NCBI RefSeq assembly: GCF_028864145.1
Contig: NZ_JARBHJ010000027.1
Span: forward strand, 1 to 37,930
Source: Actinotignum schaalii
GTDB lineage: Bacteria > Actinomycetota > Actinomycetes > Actinomycetales > Actinomycetaceae
DNA: 37,930 nt
Direction: 5' to 3'
In this document: positions 1-9,553 of the stretch, in pieces
How positions within the stretch are numbered: position 1 is the stretch's first letter
Layout of the letters: every line of letters begins with the position of its first letter
Made by a program: the position numbers and the translations under genes
Notes under the pieces: generated by a model
The model's input: the letters and a program-made list of their open reading frames with translations, nothing else
The model's database searches: none
What the model was told of the DNA's origin: nothing

Positions 1-1768
1 ATGCTCGCCATCGTTCATATCCCGCTGGCGATTCTCGGTCCGCTTCGACGCCTTACCGGTATCGAGCACCCACTTACGCTTACCCGAGTCCCACTTATAC
101 GGAGTCGTCGTCACCGTACGCGACTGCGAAACCTTCCGGCTGTTGCAGTCCTTCGCCCCATCAACCCAGTTAGTAGCAGTCACCTGAGCCGGCGGCTGCG
201 GGGGTTTGTTTTTCGCAGTCACTGTTGCGGGAATGAACTTTAAGACATACGTGGATCTCGCAGCGTGCTTGATACGCAATCCGCCTTGCTTAATAGGATA
301 TTCGCCCGCAACAGAAGAATTTGAATAACTTGTGTCCAGCTCCCCTTCAAGTTGGTTTTCCATACCGGCCGGAGAGACAGTGTAGGTCAAGCGCGGCAGC
401 GGTTCACCCGCATAAATAGTTACCGGATTAGCTCTAACCGTAATCTCTTTAATGTCTGCCGGTTGAATGAGATAAATCGCGTCATCACGAACTATTTCAG
501 CAGCCCGTAACAGCCTATCCGCGTCGAAGCCATCAACGTTACTACTGTAAAGAGGAGTATATTCGTTCGACTGCTCGCCCTCCTCAAAAATATTGTAAGG
601 GACTCCTTGTTCCAGTTTAAATACACCAAAATGTCTATGTGCTTCTTTTTTGGCTAGGGTCCTTAGTTGCGAGCCCTTTAACCGAATAGTGGTCCGTCCC
701 GTCGTCGCGAAAGCATCATTCGCACCGTTGCTACTTTCAACGTCGTCTGCAACGATCCGAGCAATTGACCAGTTTGTAATATCGATATAAGTAGCAGCAC
801 TTGCACCTTTAAACATAGCATCGGCGTATTCCAAACTGGCTAGATCCCACTTGCTGACATCTGGATTAGCAGTTTTATTCTCCTGGAACATTGCCGCTGC
901 ATGTTTGACTTTTCGTACATCCCACCTTGAAACGTCAGGATTTGCGTTATTCGCTCTTTCGAACATGAAAGTCAAATACTCCACATTTTTCGTATCCCAA
1001 CGTGAAACATCCGGGTTTGCAGATTTTGCGCCCCAAAACATGGCACCGAGGTGAGTGGCACTCCCCGTGTTCCATTTGCTGACATCCGGATTAGCACTCA
1101 AAGCGTTGTAGAACATCCAACTGAAGTCTGTCACTTTACTGGTGTCCCAGTCGCCTACTTCAGGTTTCGCACTTTTCGCCAGGTAAAACATCGAGGTCAT
1201 GTCGGTTACGCTACTGGTATTCCATTTTTTGACGTTAGGATTCGCTTTCCTCGCAGTATCAAACATCCCCACCATTTTGGTTACTTTTGCGGTATCCCAT
1301 TCGCTCACATCCGGATCGGCCACTTCGGATTTTGCAAACATAAATGTCATGTCAGTGACGTTCGATACATCAATTCCATACTTAGGGAGTTGGATGTCGG
1401 CGATACGGCAATTCGAAAAAAAGAATGAAGAATCGGGAGGGAACGCGATCCTATTATTTCCATCCGGAGCAAATACTATTTTTTTAGCTGCATTAGGGCC
1501 CCGACTTGCCGAATCGCAATGCTGATGCTTCACTCGCATCCAGTCGGACTGTTTCAACTCCCCGTATCCAGCAACAGTGAGTGTTTGTGTGGTGGAATCC
1601 CAGGTGGCGGTGAGGTTGGGGCCGACGGGGATACCTGCTGCGCGCTCCGTTGCGCGCGTTTCTCCCCCATCGGAAGTGTCGGGTGACGCGAGGCTAGGAG
1701 CGGCTACCCCCCCCCGCTAGAACAGCAAGCGCGGCAATAACGGCAGCCGCTCGTTTGATCAGCTTCAC
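1..1768 (-). CDS. BspA-like (DUF285 repeat) secreted surface adhesin, 3'-partial, out of frame at a poly-G tract
   Basis: A GTG start at 1768 follows a GAGGGG ribosome site and encodes a signal peptide (KLIKR, then an Ala/Val/Leu core). After the core, nine G (1707-1715) shift the frame and translation stops at TAG 1694-1696. In the neighbouring frame the coding sequence is open without a stop from 1716 to the window edge. Reading eight G joins the two parts and gives a signal peptide ending in APSLA before SPDTS. The mature part has a DUF285-like N-terminal region, eight 25-residue repeats of the NPDVSxWDT...MF type, an MBG-like beta domain (VTIYAGEPLPRLTYTVSP) and a tail with a NWVDG...C element. 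DUF285/BspA repeats are known from surface adhesins. Base composition is visibly more AT-rich than the rest of the window, which suggests transfer. The cell-wall anchor, if any, lies beyond the left edge. Confidence 0.85.
769..1371 (-). repeat. Eight tandem 75-bp (25-residue) DUF285 units
   Basis: The Met of each MF pair falls at 1341, 1266, 1191, 1116, 1041, 966, 891 and 816, an exact 75-bp period over eight units. Each unit carries a variant of NPDVSxWDT followed by xxVxxxxxMF. The last unit (TYIDITNW) is the most divergent. The nucleotide copies are diverged, so this is an old array rather than a recent expansion. Confidence 0.85.
1707..1715 (-). repeat. Nine-base G homopolymer inside the signal-peptide codons
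   Basis: Nine consecutive C on the plus strand (G on the coding strand) lie directly after the hydrophobic signal core. With nine G the start frame ends at TAG 1694-1696. With eight G, codons continue GCG GGG GGG GTA GCC and the full adhesin is in frame. Such tracts are known slipped-strand contingency loci; a sequencing error is the main alternative. Confidence 0.9.
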
Positions 1769-2318
1769 TACTAACCCCTCACCAATTGATACCGTTACAG
1801 GCAAACATCCCACACCCGTCGCGAAACCATTTTCACGTTCAATAAGGAATAGGAATGAGTACGACTGCATAGTCGCTTTCTTGATTTACCTTAGCTAATT
1901 TCTACAGTTTTCACCACGGGTGACGTTCAGGATAATTCCAGCCCGAGCAATGCAGTAGTCAGACGTTTCCGCCTATTTATGCGGCAATGAACGGATTCTT
2001 GTGACTAAAGTCTCGAGTGAAAACGTCTTTTGTAACCAAAATTCAATCGAGCCGAAACGAGCCCACTATAGCTCGATTACTTGCCGAATACGCCGTCGAT
2101 TTATACATAATAATTAGTTTTCCATACGCATCGGCAATGACTATTTCTATCTATTATTTTCACTGTCGCGAAAATTAGAAACGCGCATAACTCCGTAAAA
2201 ATGCTATTTTTTCGCTTTTCTACATCGAAGTTGCAAAGTTGCAAGTAGCTCCGTGAAGGTATATCCAGAATTCAACAGCAACGCCACCGCTGGCGGCAAT
2301 GCGAGCGCCGGCGGCGGG
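1769..2318. other. AT-rich intergenic region upstream of the adhesin
   Basis: About 550 bases with no convincing gene, markedly richer in A and T than the flanks. It must hold the adhesin promoter (minus strand) and the end of the CorC-family transcript. Small perfect palindromes occur at 1862-1875 (CGACT-GCAT-AGTCG) and 1911-1923 (TCACC-ACG-GGTGA), and a GTTGCAA direct repeat lies near 2235. I could not place a convincing -35/-10 pair. Confidence 0.6.
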
Positions 2319-3629
2319 CTACCGCCCGGCTTCGCTATGGCCTTCCATCCGGGCCATAGCGATATCCTCCGATTCGGTCACCTGGTCTACCCGCACCCGG
2401 TCGATGCGCCGCCCGTCCAGGGATTGCACGGTGAGCTCCACCGCGCCTAACCGGGTAGAATCGCCCACCTTGGGCATACGCCCCAGCTGGGCGATGATGT
2501 AACCGGCCAGGGTATCGAAAGGCCCCTCGGGTAGCTCCACCCCGAGCATTTTGAGCACTTCGGGGCGGGTGGAGAGCCCGTCCATATCCCGCACTCCCCC
2601 GTGCACCTGCACCTTGGGGACTTCACGGTCGTATTCATCGCGGATTTCACCCACGAATTCTTCCATCACGTCCTCAATGGTGACGATGCCGTCCGTCCCG
2701 CCGTATTCATCCACCACGATGGCAAGGTGAGCATGGGCTTTCCGCAGATCCGAGAGGGCTTCCAACACATCCTTACCGGTTGGGAAGAAGGTCACCGGGC
2801 GCACCAAATCGCTCACCCTTTGAGCCGTGGGAGCGGGAGCGAGCATATCGCGGATGTGGAGGAAGCCGATCACGTCGTCGTCGTTCCCACCCCGGCGCAC
2901 CGGATAACGCGAGTGCTCCAGGGCCGTAACGAGGGGGCGCGCGTCATCGAGGGAAAGTTCCGCGTCGAGGAATTCCACTTCGGTGCGCGGGGTCATGACT
3001 TCCTGAACGGTGCGGTCCGAAACGGAGAGCATCGAGACGACCATATCGCGTTCCTCGGTGCCAATCGTTTCTTGGCTGGCCACAAAGGCACGCAGCTCCG
3101 CCACGCCCATTTCTTCGCGCTGCTCTTTCGGGTCGCGGCGCAGCAACCGCAGCACCCCGTTGACGCTCGTGCCCAGGAACCAGATGACCGGGCGTAGCAC
3201 CGCGGTAATAAAAGCGAGGGGCCGAGCGGCCACCGTGGAGATCGTTTCCGCCGATTGCAGGGCAATGCGCTTGGGCACCAACTCCCCGAACACAATGGAA
3301 ATATAGGAAATCACGAGCGTGGTGAGCACAAAAGCCAGGGTGGTGGCCCCGTTTTCCGACATCCCCCAAGCTCTGAACGTGGGGGCGATCTCCGGGGCGA
3401 TGGAGGCCGCACCGAAGGAGGCGGAGAAGAATCCGGCCAGGGTTACGCCCACTTGAACGGCGGAAAGAAACTGGTTGGAGTCCGCGGTCAGGCGCTGGAT
3501 AGTTTTCCCGGAGGCGGAATTTTCCGCCATTTCATCGATTTGCGTTTGCCGCAGGGACACCAGCGCGATTTCCGAAGCGGCAAAAAACGCGCCAATCAGC
3601 GTGAAAACAATAACCCAGATGATGTTCAT
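2319..3629 (-). CDS. CNNM/CBS-domain membrane protein of the HlyC/CorC family
   Basis: A 436-residue membrane protein with the standard order for the family. An N-terminal CNNM (DUF21) domain starts NIIWVIVF and contains the FFAASEIALVSLRQ signature plus further hydrophobic helices. A CBS-domain pair with VMTPRTEVEFLDA and VVDEYGGTDGIVTIEDVMEE follows, then a C-terminal CorC_HlyC domain (MDGLSTRPEVLKML...FDTLAGYI). Relatives are linked to Mg2+ or Co2+ efflux and ion homeostasis at the cytoplasmic membrane; the substrate here is unproven. The ATG at 3629 was chosen because the CNNM helix starts there and a GGAG lies upstream. An open frame extends 46 codons further but is Arg-rich and unlike the family. 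It stands alone on the minus strand. Confidence 0.9.
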   Translation of the reverse strand: MNIIWVIVFTLIGAFFAASEIALVSLRQTQIDEMAENSASGKTIQRLTADSNQFLSAVQVGVTLAGFFSASFGAASIAPEIAPTFRAWGMSENGATTLAFVLTTLVISYISIVFGELVPKRIALQSAETISTVAARPLAFITAVLRPVIWFLGTSVNGVLRLLRRDPKEQREEMGVAELRAFVASQETIGTEERDMVVSMLSVSDRTVQEVMTPRTEVEFLDAELSLDDARPLVTALEHSRYPVRRGGNDDDVIGFLHIRDMLAPAPTAQRVSDLVRPVTFFPTGKDVLEALSDLRKAHAHLAIVVDEYGGTDGIVTIEDVMEEFVGEIRDEYDREVPKVQVHGGVRDMDGLSTRPEVLKMLGVELPEGPFDTLAGYIIAQLGRMPKVGDSTRLGAVELTVQSLDGRRIDRVRVDQVTESEDIAMARMEGHSEAGR

Positions 3630-4186
3630 AGCTAAGGGACTCACTCCACCAGTATGGACGAGCCCGCGCCCGCCAGCCCCACCGCGTCTCAGAAACAAGC
3701 GGCAAGCGAACACGCGGGAGACGTGGCGCCCTTCCCGCGAGAGCCTCATGAATCTCACATACTTCAATAGTCACACCCAGCAGCTGGGGAGAGGGCATCT
3801 GTTTTCAGAGCTGTACTTCTCTTGTCGTACATGCGCAGTACATCCAGGAAAAACATACCCTCCTCGCCGGCGCGGCGGCGGAGAAGGGGTAAGTCGGCGG
3901 GCGGCGCGAGACCTTGATCGGCGTTTCAGCAGGACGATCCAGCGCAGTCGTCCAGATCTGCGGGTCAGGCGAGGCGGTCCGGTTAGGCACAGTGTGAGTC
4001 CGGGACATCGCCTCCCACAGGATGTGCATAAAAGACACAAAATCGCCCTGAAACGGTACTCTCGCGCACACTTTGTTTTCGGGCACGGTTCATGCAGTTC
4101 CGGACCGGATCAAAGCCAAGGACACGCAGTCATTAGATCCACTTTTATCTATTAGCCCTGCGCACCGGGGCGCTGCGGCGTCGTTC
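3630..4186. other. Intergenic region with no convincing gene
   Basis: About 557 bases between the CorC-family gene and the DUF3017 gene. Open frames exist on both strands (for example 3805-4086 minus, 93 codons), but they lack a recognisable domain, a good ribosome site or family resemblance. It presumably contains the promoter of the CorC-family gene near 3630-3700. I see no tRNA, hairpin terminator or insertion-sequence remnant that I can support. Confidence 0.5.
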
Positions 4187-4456
4187 TTAAATAACGGGGG
4201 GCGTGAGGGCGAAACGCGCCAGGAAAAAGAGTGCTGCGGCGAGGAGAAGGAGGGTGGCGGCGTCCGTGATGCGCGAGCGCACCGAGGGGACGTAGCCGGT
4301 GGGCAGGGTCAGGCGCGCCACCGCGAGAACCACGAAGCTGCCCGCGAGCGCGAGGATGGCCACGCGCGGATCAGCAAGGAAAGCCAGGGCGATAACGATG
4401 CCGATCCAGGCCGCGCAGGCCCAATAGACCACCGGGTGGGAAAAATGCGCATTCAC
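4187..4456 (-). CDS. DUF3017-type small membrane protein
   Basis: An 89-residue protein with three predicted membrane helices: about residues 9-28 (YWACAAWIGIVIALAF), 31-52 and 66-85. A loop with LPTGYVPSVRSRITDAATLL separates helices two and three. Length, helix number and the VRSR-D loop fit the actinobacterial DUF3017 family, whose function is unknown. It lies 77 bases downstream of the esterase gene on the same strand and may be co-transcribed with it. No catalytic motif is visible. The family assignment is from memory of its pattern. Confidence 0.7.
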   Translation of the reverse strand: MNAHFSHPVVYWACAAWIGIVIALAFLADPRVAILALAGSFVVLAVARLTLPTGYVPSVRSRITDAATLLLLAAALFFLARFALTPPVI

Positions 4457-4533
4457 ATCGGCCAGTATATCCCGCGCTAGTGCGGGCCGCGGCCCGCGCC
4501 TCAGGCCCGACCAGCGCGGAAGACCGCCCGCCG

Positions 4534-5943
4534 CTACATGGTGAAGAGATGGAAGAAGGCACCGATAAAGCGGATGTCTTCAACCGTGTGTGTTTTGAGG
4601 TTGACGGTGAGGAGCAGGGCCACTATCCCCCAGGCCACCGTGAGGCTCACCCAGGCCCAGCGCCGTATCCGGTAGCGGCCTTTGCCGCGCGGCAGGGCGT
4701 GCCGGCGGATCTGCGCGGCGTGCCGGGGCACGTAGAGGGGGCGGCGCACCAAGCTGCGCCCGCGTATAACGCTTCCAGCTGCCAGAAGTGCGAAAATCAG
4801 GTAGGCGCCGGCCACCGTGGTTTTTTGAGTCATCCAGCCGCGGGTGGCCACCACGCTTTTCGTTCCGCCCGCCTGATCACCATTCCACCAGTCCAGCGCC
4901 CCGGGGAGCTGTTTTTTCCAGGTATCCCAGGAATGCCCGCCGTTCGGGTCGAGGTGCACGGTGGTTTTCAGGCGCGGGTTATTGACTTCCTCCAGGCCGC
5001 GCGCCAGTTCCACCGGGTCGTTATCGGTACGGGTCCCGGTGAAGTACATGGATTGCGGCCAACTCGCTTTTTTCATGAGATTGCTGACGGTGAATTGTTC
5101 GCGCAGGCCGGGCGCTTGGGTCAGGCCGATAACCGGCACGTTGTACCCGGAAAAAGAAATCACCGAGGCGAAGGTTTGCGGATTATAAAGCCCGAGCACC
5201 GGCGCGCACCAACCCCCGTAGGAGGCCCCGGCAATGGCCCAATCGCGCCGATCGGCAGAAACCGAGAAATTCTTACGTACCATCTGCACGACGTCGCGGT
5301 TCACCCAGGTTCCCACCGCGGGCCGCCCGGATAGATCCACGCAATCGGGCTGTTGGTTATCAACATTGAGGGAGGGGACCACAACGATCGTATCCGGCGC
5401 GCTCGCCGGCATCGTATGCTCCAAATCCAGCACGCCCGGGATTTTCTCCGTCTGGGAGGGGAATCCCTGGATCATAACGATCACGCGGTAGGTGCGCTCC
5501 GGGGAATAATCCGGGGGTAGGTAGACCCATACGGGCAGTTCGAGGCCGGATTCAGGGCCGCGGAAGACCGTGCTCACCACCCCACCTCCGGCGGGGGTGA
5601 AATCAGCTTTCCACTCTGTGCCTTCCGGCATGGGGATCTCACCCGATTGCCCGGCGTATTTGGGTAGCTCGCTCGTTACCGCGGTCACGGATGCCTTGCC
5701 CCCACTTTTCGTGAAAATGGTTTTGACATCGCTCCACGTGCTCGCGTACTGCAAGTTGAGGTTCATCCCCACCCCAATAGCGACGACGCCGCATACCGCC
5801 GATATCACCATGGCGAACACCGGAATCGCGGTAGCCAGGCGACGGGTGCGCGGGATGGTGCGCACCCCCAGCGCCAGGAAAGCCAGCGAGCACAGGCCGG
5901 CAGCCAGGAGCGCCCCGTGCGTATTGGGTTGAAGCATAGGCAA
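4534..5943 (-). CDS. Membrane-anchored alpha/beta-hydrolase esterase (Ag85/esterase D-like)
   Basis: A 469-residue protein with two N-terminal hydrophobic helices (about residues 11-27 and 38-60), a putative extracytoplasmic hydrolase domain (about 100-360), then a third and fourth helix (about 375-392 and 430-448) flanking a very basic loop. The hydrolase part shows the esterase D pattern: VWVYLPPDYSPERTYRVIVM, the nucleophile elbow GASYGGW with Ser241, and a late GGHSW with His337. Actinobacterial relatives include mycolyltransferase-like and other cell-envelope esterases. The substrate cannot be read from sequence. The basic loop RRHALPRGKGRYRIRR should be cytoplasmic, which would put the catalytic domain outside the cell. 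The ATG at 5943 fits the start of the first helix. Confidence 0.85.
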   Translation of the reverse strand: MPMLQPNTHGALLAAGLCSLAFLALGVRTIPRTRRLATAIPVFAMVISAVCGVVAIGVGMNLNLQYASTWSDVKTIFTKSGGKASVTAVTSELPKYAGQSGEIPMPEGTEWKADFTPAGGGVVSTVFRGPESGLELPVWVYLPPDYSPERTYRVIVMIQGFPSQTEKIPGVLDLEHTMPASAPDTIVVVPSLNVDNQQPDCVDLSGRPAVGTWVNRDVVQMVRKNFSVSADRRDWAIAGASYGGWCAPVLGLYNPQTFASVISFSGYNVPVIGLTQAPGLREQFTVSNLMKKASWPQSMYFTGTRTDNDPVELARGLEEVNNPRLKTTVHLDPNGGHSWDTWKKQLPGALDWWNGDQAGGTKSVVATRGWMTQKTTVAGAYLIFALLAAGSVIRGRSLVRRPLYVPRHAAQIRRHALPRGKGRYRIRRWAWVSLTVAWGIVALLLTVNLKTHTVEDIRFIGAFFHLFTM

Positions 5944-6004
5944 AATTTTAGGCCGCTCGGGTGCCTCCGCGCGCCACTATTTCACTCTATGCCCAGCTCT
6001 CCTG

Positions 6005-7396
6005 TTATTTTTCCTCACTTTTCCCACGCTCTTCCCAGTCAGCAGCGGCGGGCTGGGAAGATGCTGGTTCCGCAGCGGTCGCGGCGGTAGGAACCGAGTG
6101 CAGCGTGGCGGCCGGAGCGGCTGGCGCAGCCGGTGCAGTGGCAGCGGTGGGCGCGGTAGCGCTGGCATCCGGGGTGAGCGCGCTCTCCCCTCCCGGTGCT
6201 TCGGCACCGGAAGGCGTTACCGTGGTCGCGGACGTGGGCTCTGCGAGGTGGGCGTCGTTGTTCTGCTGTGCGGCGGTGCGCAGGGCGCGCCGCACCCGGT
6301 AACGCTCCCAGCAGGCGCGCACCCACGTCCAGAAGTCACGCGCCCCGTAGCCGAGGGCGAAGGGTAGCAGCACCGTGAGCGCCACGCAGCCGGTGAGGAG
6401 CGGAGCGCGCGTGCCTACTTCGAGCATGCGGCCCGGGCCGATCCCGCCGGTGGCGAATTGCCCGGCCAGGGCCACGATGACCAGGAGTTCCAGGGCACCC
6501 ACCGCGGCGCTCGCCCACTCGCGCGGGCGCAGCGAGCGGATAACACCCCAGGTCAGACCGATGAGGATGGGAATGATGAGGAGCCAGGCGGGGCGCAGGG
6601 CCGGGTCGGGCAGCAAGCCGAAAACGGGAAGGCCGGGGATGGGAGCAAAACTGCCACCCAGGGCCGAGAAGACCGCTCCGCTGCCCACCGTGAAACCGGC
6701 ACCGGTCACGTAGGCCAGTGCCCATACCGCCAGCGCGGGTGCGAAGAGTAGCTGGGTGAGGGTGAAGAGGATGGTGCCGGTGAGGTCGGTAAGGTAGGCG
6801 ACGTGCAAGGCCCGGACCTGCCCGAAACCAAGTGCCAGCGCGATAAGAACCAGGAGGAGGCTTACCGCGCCCAGGGTAGCGGTCAGCGGCGCAATGAGGC
6901 GCCAGCCGCGTTCGAGGAAAGCTACGCCGGGCCAGGCCGGGCGCTCCAGCCAGGCACATTGGCTGGCCAGGAAACCGAGTACCGCACCTCCCACGAGGGC
7001 GTGAAGCAGGGAGGATTGCGGGAGGGAAAACAGGCAGATCACCCCGGCGCTTCCCGCCCCGCTCAACGTTGCGATAGCAACGTCCCACCAGTCTTCCACC
7101 ACGATGGCGCGCAAGAAACGTACCGTGAGCCAAGCGATGAGCGCGGTGAGGAGCAGCGGCATGAGGCCGATATGCCCGCCCGCGGTTACCAGCGGCGTGC
7201 CGAGCGCGAGCAGCCACAGGGAGCCGCCCAGGCGTGCCGCGCCCTGCCAGGTCACATCTCCGAGCAGCGGGGAGGCCGCGGTGAGGGTGTAGCCGAGCAG
7301 GCAGATGAGCACCACCGTGATCCAGGTGAGAACCACGGGCTGGATAACAGCCAGAGCGAGCGCCACGCGGCGCGAATACGTTAACATCCCTTCCAT
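6005..7396 (-). CDS. DUF6350-family multi-pass membrane protein
   Basis: A roughly 463-residue protein with about ten hydrophobic segments over residues 10-370 and a low-complexity Ala/Pro/Thr-rich cytoplasmic tail of about 90 residues. The segments include FAPIPGLPVFGLLPDPALRP followed by WLLIIPILIGLTWG, a pattern I associate with the actinobacterial DUF6350 family (sometimes called PerM-like, with a link to cell division in mycobacteria). A role in division here is only an inference. The ATG at 7396 (MEGMLTYSRRV) was chosen because upstream codons are Arg- and Ala-rich and unlike the family; ATG 7387 is possible. It follows trpA by 132 bases. Confidence 0.75.
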   Translation of the reverse strand: MEGMLTYSRRVALALAVIQPVVLTWITVVLICLLGYTLTAASPLLGDVTWQGAARLGGSLWLLALGTPLVTAGGHIGLMPLLLTALIAWLTVRFLRAIVVEDWWDVAIATLSGAGSAGVICLFSLPQSSLLHALVGGAVLGFLASQCAWLERPAWPGVAFLERGWRLIAPLTATLGAVSLLLVLIALALGFGQVRALHVAYLTDLTGTILFTLTQLLFAPALAVWALAYVTGAGFTVGSGAVFSALGGSFAPIPGLPVFGLLPDPALRPAWLLIIPILIGLTWGVIRSLRPREWASAAVGALELLVIVALAGQFATGGIGPGRMLEVGTRAPLLTGCVALTVLLPFALGYGARDFWTWVRACWERYRVRRALRTAAQQNNDAHLAEPTSATTVTPSGAEAPGGESALTPDASATAPTAATAPAAPAAPAATLHSVPTAATAAEPASSQPAAADWEERGKSEEK

Positions 7397-7528
7397 GGTG
7401 ACGCGCGGAGTGGGCCGGGCCGCGGAAGAGAGCCCGGCGTGTTGCTCACCGCACTGTCTTCTCGCGGCCGCTGCGCGCACCTGGTTCTTCGCTCCGCCAC
7501 GCGCACCGGCGTTCTCACTCCACGCTGC

Positions 7529-8326
7529 TTAGCCCAGCGCTCCCTTGAGTTCGCTCACCCGGCTGGCAATATCCGCAGCGATGTCATCCGCAGCTTTTCC
7601 TGCGGCAGCCAGCTCATGAATACGGGAAACCAGGGCTGAGCCCACGATCACGCCGTCGGAAAGGGCGCCCATACGCGCGGCCTGCTCCGGGGAAGAAATC
7701 CCGAAGCCAATCGCGCAGGGAGTATCGGTGACCGAACGAATCTTCTCCACGATGGCACCCACATCGGTGGTGATATTCGAGCGCATGCCCGTCACCCCCA
7801 TGGAGGAAACCACGTAGAGGAACCCGCGCGCCGCTCGCGCAATAGCTTCGATCCGATCTTCGGAAGTGGGCGCGATGAGCGAAATAAGATCCACGTTGTG
7901 GGCCGCGAGCGGGGCTTCGAATTCGCCCTTTTCTTCAAAAGGCACATCGGGGAGAATCACGCCGGAAACCCCCACCTGAGCGCAGCGGCGCGCGAAACGC
8001 TCCGAGCCGTAGGAGAAGACCACATTGGCGTAGGTCATAATGACGAAAGGGCACTCCAGATCCGGGCGCACCTGGTCGATCATCTCAAAAATTTTGTCCG
8101 TTGTGGCTCCTCCGCGCAGTGCCCGCTCCGAGGATGCCTGGATGACGGGGCCCTCGGCGGTGGGATCAGAGAAAGGCACGCCGAATTCAATGAGATCCGC
8201 ACCGGCCCGGCCGGCCGCGCGAATAATCTGCGCCGTCGTACCTAAATCCGGATCCCCGCAGGTGAAGAACGGAATAAAAGCTTTGCCGCGGGAAAAAGCC
8301 CGGGCGATGGGTACCTGTTTAGTCAT
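7529..8326 (-). CDS. trpA: Tryptophan synthase alpha chain
   Basis: A 265-residue TIM-barrel subunit that cleaves indole-3-glycerol phosphate to indole and glyceraldehyde-3-phosphate. Indole is then channelled to TrpB. Visible signatures are [22 protein letters not shown] with catalytic Glu47, ILPDVPF, and a C-terminal phosphate site [10 protein letters not shown]. The position matching Salmonella Asp60 is Glu58 (SDPTAEGP). I associate that variant with Firmicutes TrpA, and the phrase AEGPVIQ also points that way. Its ATG overlaps the trpB end by eight bases (ATGACTAA), so it is the last gene of the trpDCBA operon. Confidence 0.95.
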   Translation of the reverse strand: MTKQVPIARAFSRGKAFIPFFTCGDPDLGTTAQIIRAAGRAGADLIEFGVPFSDPTAEGPVIQASSERALRGGATTDKIFEMIDQVRPDLECPFVIMTYANVVFSYGSERFARRCAQVGVSGVILPDVPFEEKGEFEAPLAAHNVDLISLIAPTSEDRIEAIARAARGFLYVVSSMGVTGMRSNITTDVGAIVEKIRSVTDTPCAIGFGISSPEQAARMGALSDGVIVGSALVSRIHELAAAGKAADDIAADIASRVSELKGALG

Positions 8327-9551
8327 GGATATCTTCTCCCCGGTAACGCGCGATGGCCGCGACGTCCTTATCCCCGCGGCCCGAGAGCGTGACGATAATA
8401 ATCTTGCCCGGCATTTCCGGGGCGATTTTCATGGCGTGCGCAAGAGCGTGCGCCGATTCAATCGCGGGAATAATCCCCTCGGTACGCGAAAGGTATTCGA
8501 AAGCGCGCACTGCTTCATCATCGGTGACCGGAACGTATTCCGCGCGCCCGATATCATGCCAGTAGGCGTGCTCGGGGCCGATGCCCGGGTAGTCCAGACC
8601 GGCCGAAATGGAATACACCGGGGCGATCTGCCCGAATTCATCCTGGCAGAAATACGATTTCATGCCGTGGAAAATACCTTCAGTGCCGGTGGCGATGGTG
8701 GCGGCGGTATCCGGGGTATCCACGCCCCGCCCGGCCGCCTCCGCGCCGATGAGACGCACGCTCGCATCATTCACAAAGTTATAGAAAGAACCGGCCGCGT
8801 TCGAGCCCCCGCCCACGCAGGCGATGACCGCATCGGGCAGGCGCCCCTCGGCCTGGAGAATCTGGGCGCGCGCTTCGCGGGAAATGACCGCCTGGAAGTC
8901 ACGCACGATTGAGGGGAAGGGATGCGGACCCATAACCGAGCCGAGGCAGTAGTGGGTGTCGCTCACTCGGCCCGTCCATTCGCGGAAGGCTTCGCTAGCG
9001 GCATCCTTGAGAGTGCCGGTCCCCGTTTTGACGGCCACCACGTCCGCGCCCAGCAGGCGCATCCGATAGACGTTGAGGGCCTGGCGGCGGGTATCTTCCT
9101 CACCCATGAACACCACGCACTCCATATTGAAGAGCGCCGCGGCCGTGGCGGTGGCGACCCCGTGTTGGCCGGCCCCTGTTTCGGCGATGAGGCGGGTTTT
9201 GCCCATTTTCTTGGCGAGCAGCGCCTGGCCGAGCACATTATTGATTTTGTGGGCGCCGGTATGGTTGAGATCCTCGCGCTTAAGGTAGATCTTTGCTCCC
9301 CCGAGGTCGCGCGTCATCCGCTCCGCGTAGTAGAGGAGGGAGGGCCGGCCCGCGTAATTATTGAAGAGCTCGGTGAGTTCGGCATTAAATTCCGGGTCAT
9401 CACGGTAATGCCGGTACGCGGCATCCAGCTCTTCAATAGCCGGCATAAGAGTTTCGGGGATGAACTGCCCGCCGTGGATCCCGAAACGGCCCGGGCGCTC
9501 GGAGGTGCCGGTTTCCGGCGCGGAACTTCCCATCGTATGTTCTGCGGTCAT
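8319..9551 (-). CDS. trpB: Tryptophan synthase beta chain
   Basis: A 410-residue PLP enzyme that condenses indole with serine. The PLP lysine is Lys102 in [11 protein letters not shown]. The cofactor phosphate loop is [12 protein letters not shown], and the C-terminal [19 protein letters not shown] is typical of TrpB1. The ATG at 9551 was chosen because an AGGAG site lies 11 bases upstream inside the trpC end; the upstream frame is Arg-rich and implausible. Start and trpC stop are two bases apart. Long stretches such as [20 protein letters not shown] are of the kind I know from Lachnospiraceae-type TrpB. Base composition nevertheless matches the local high-GC genes. Confidence 0.95.
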   Translation of the reverse strand: MTAEHTMGSSAPETGTSERPGRFGIHGGQFIPETLMPAIEELDAAYRHYRDDPEFNAELTELFNNYAGRPSLLYYAERMTRDLGGAKIYLKREDLNHTGAHKINNVLGQALLAKKMGKTRLIAETGAGQHGVATATAAALFNMECVVFMGEEDTRRQALNVYRMRLLGADVVAVKTGTGTLKDAASEAFREWTGRVSDTHYCLGSVMGPHPFPSIVRDFQAVISREARAQILQAEGRLPDAVIACVGGGSNAAGSFYNFVNDASVRLIGAEAAGRGVDTPDTAATIATGTEGIFHGMKSYFCQDEFGQIAPVYSISAGLDYPGIGPEHAYWHDIGRAEYVPVTDDEAVRAFEYLSRTEGIIPAIESAHALAHAMKIAPEMPGKIIIVTLSGRGDKDVAAIARYRGEDIHD

Positions 9552-9553
9552 GA

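Noticed and set aside
3805-4086. A 93-codon minus-strand frame in the gap upstream of the CorC-family gene
   Set aside because: No ribosome site, no recognisable domain and overlapping frames on both strands; it cannot be separated from chance.
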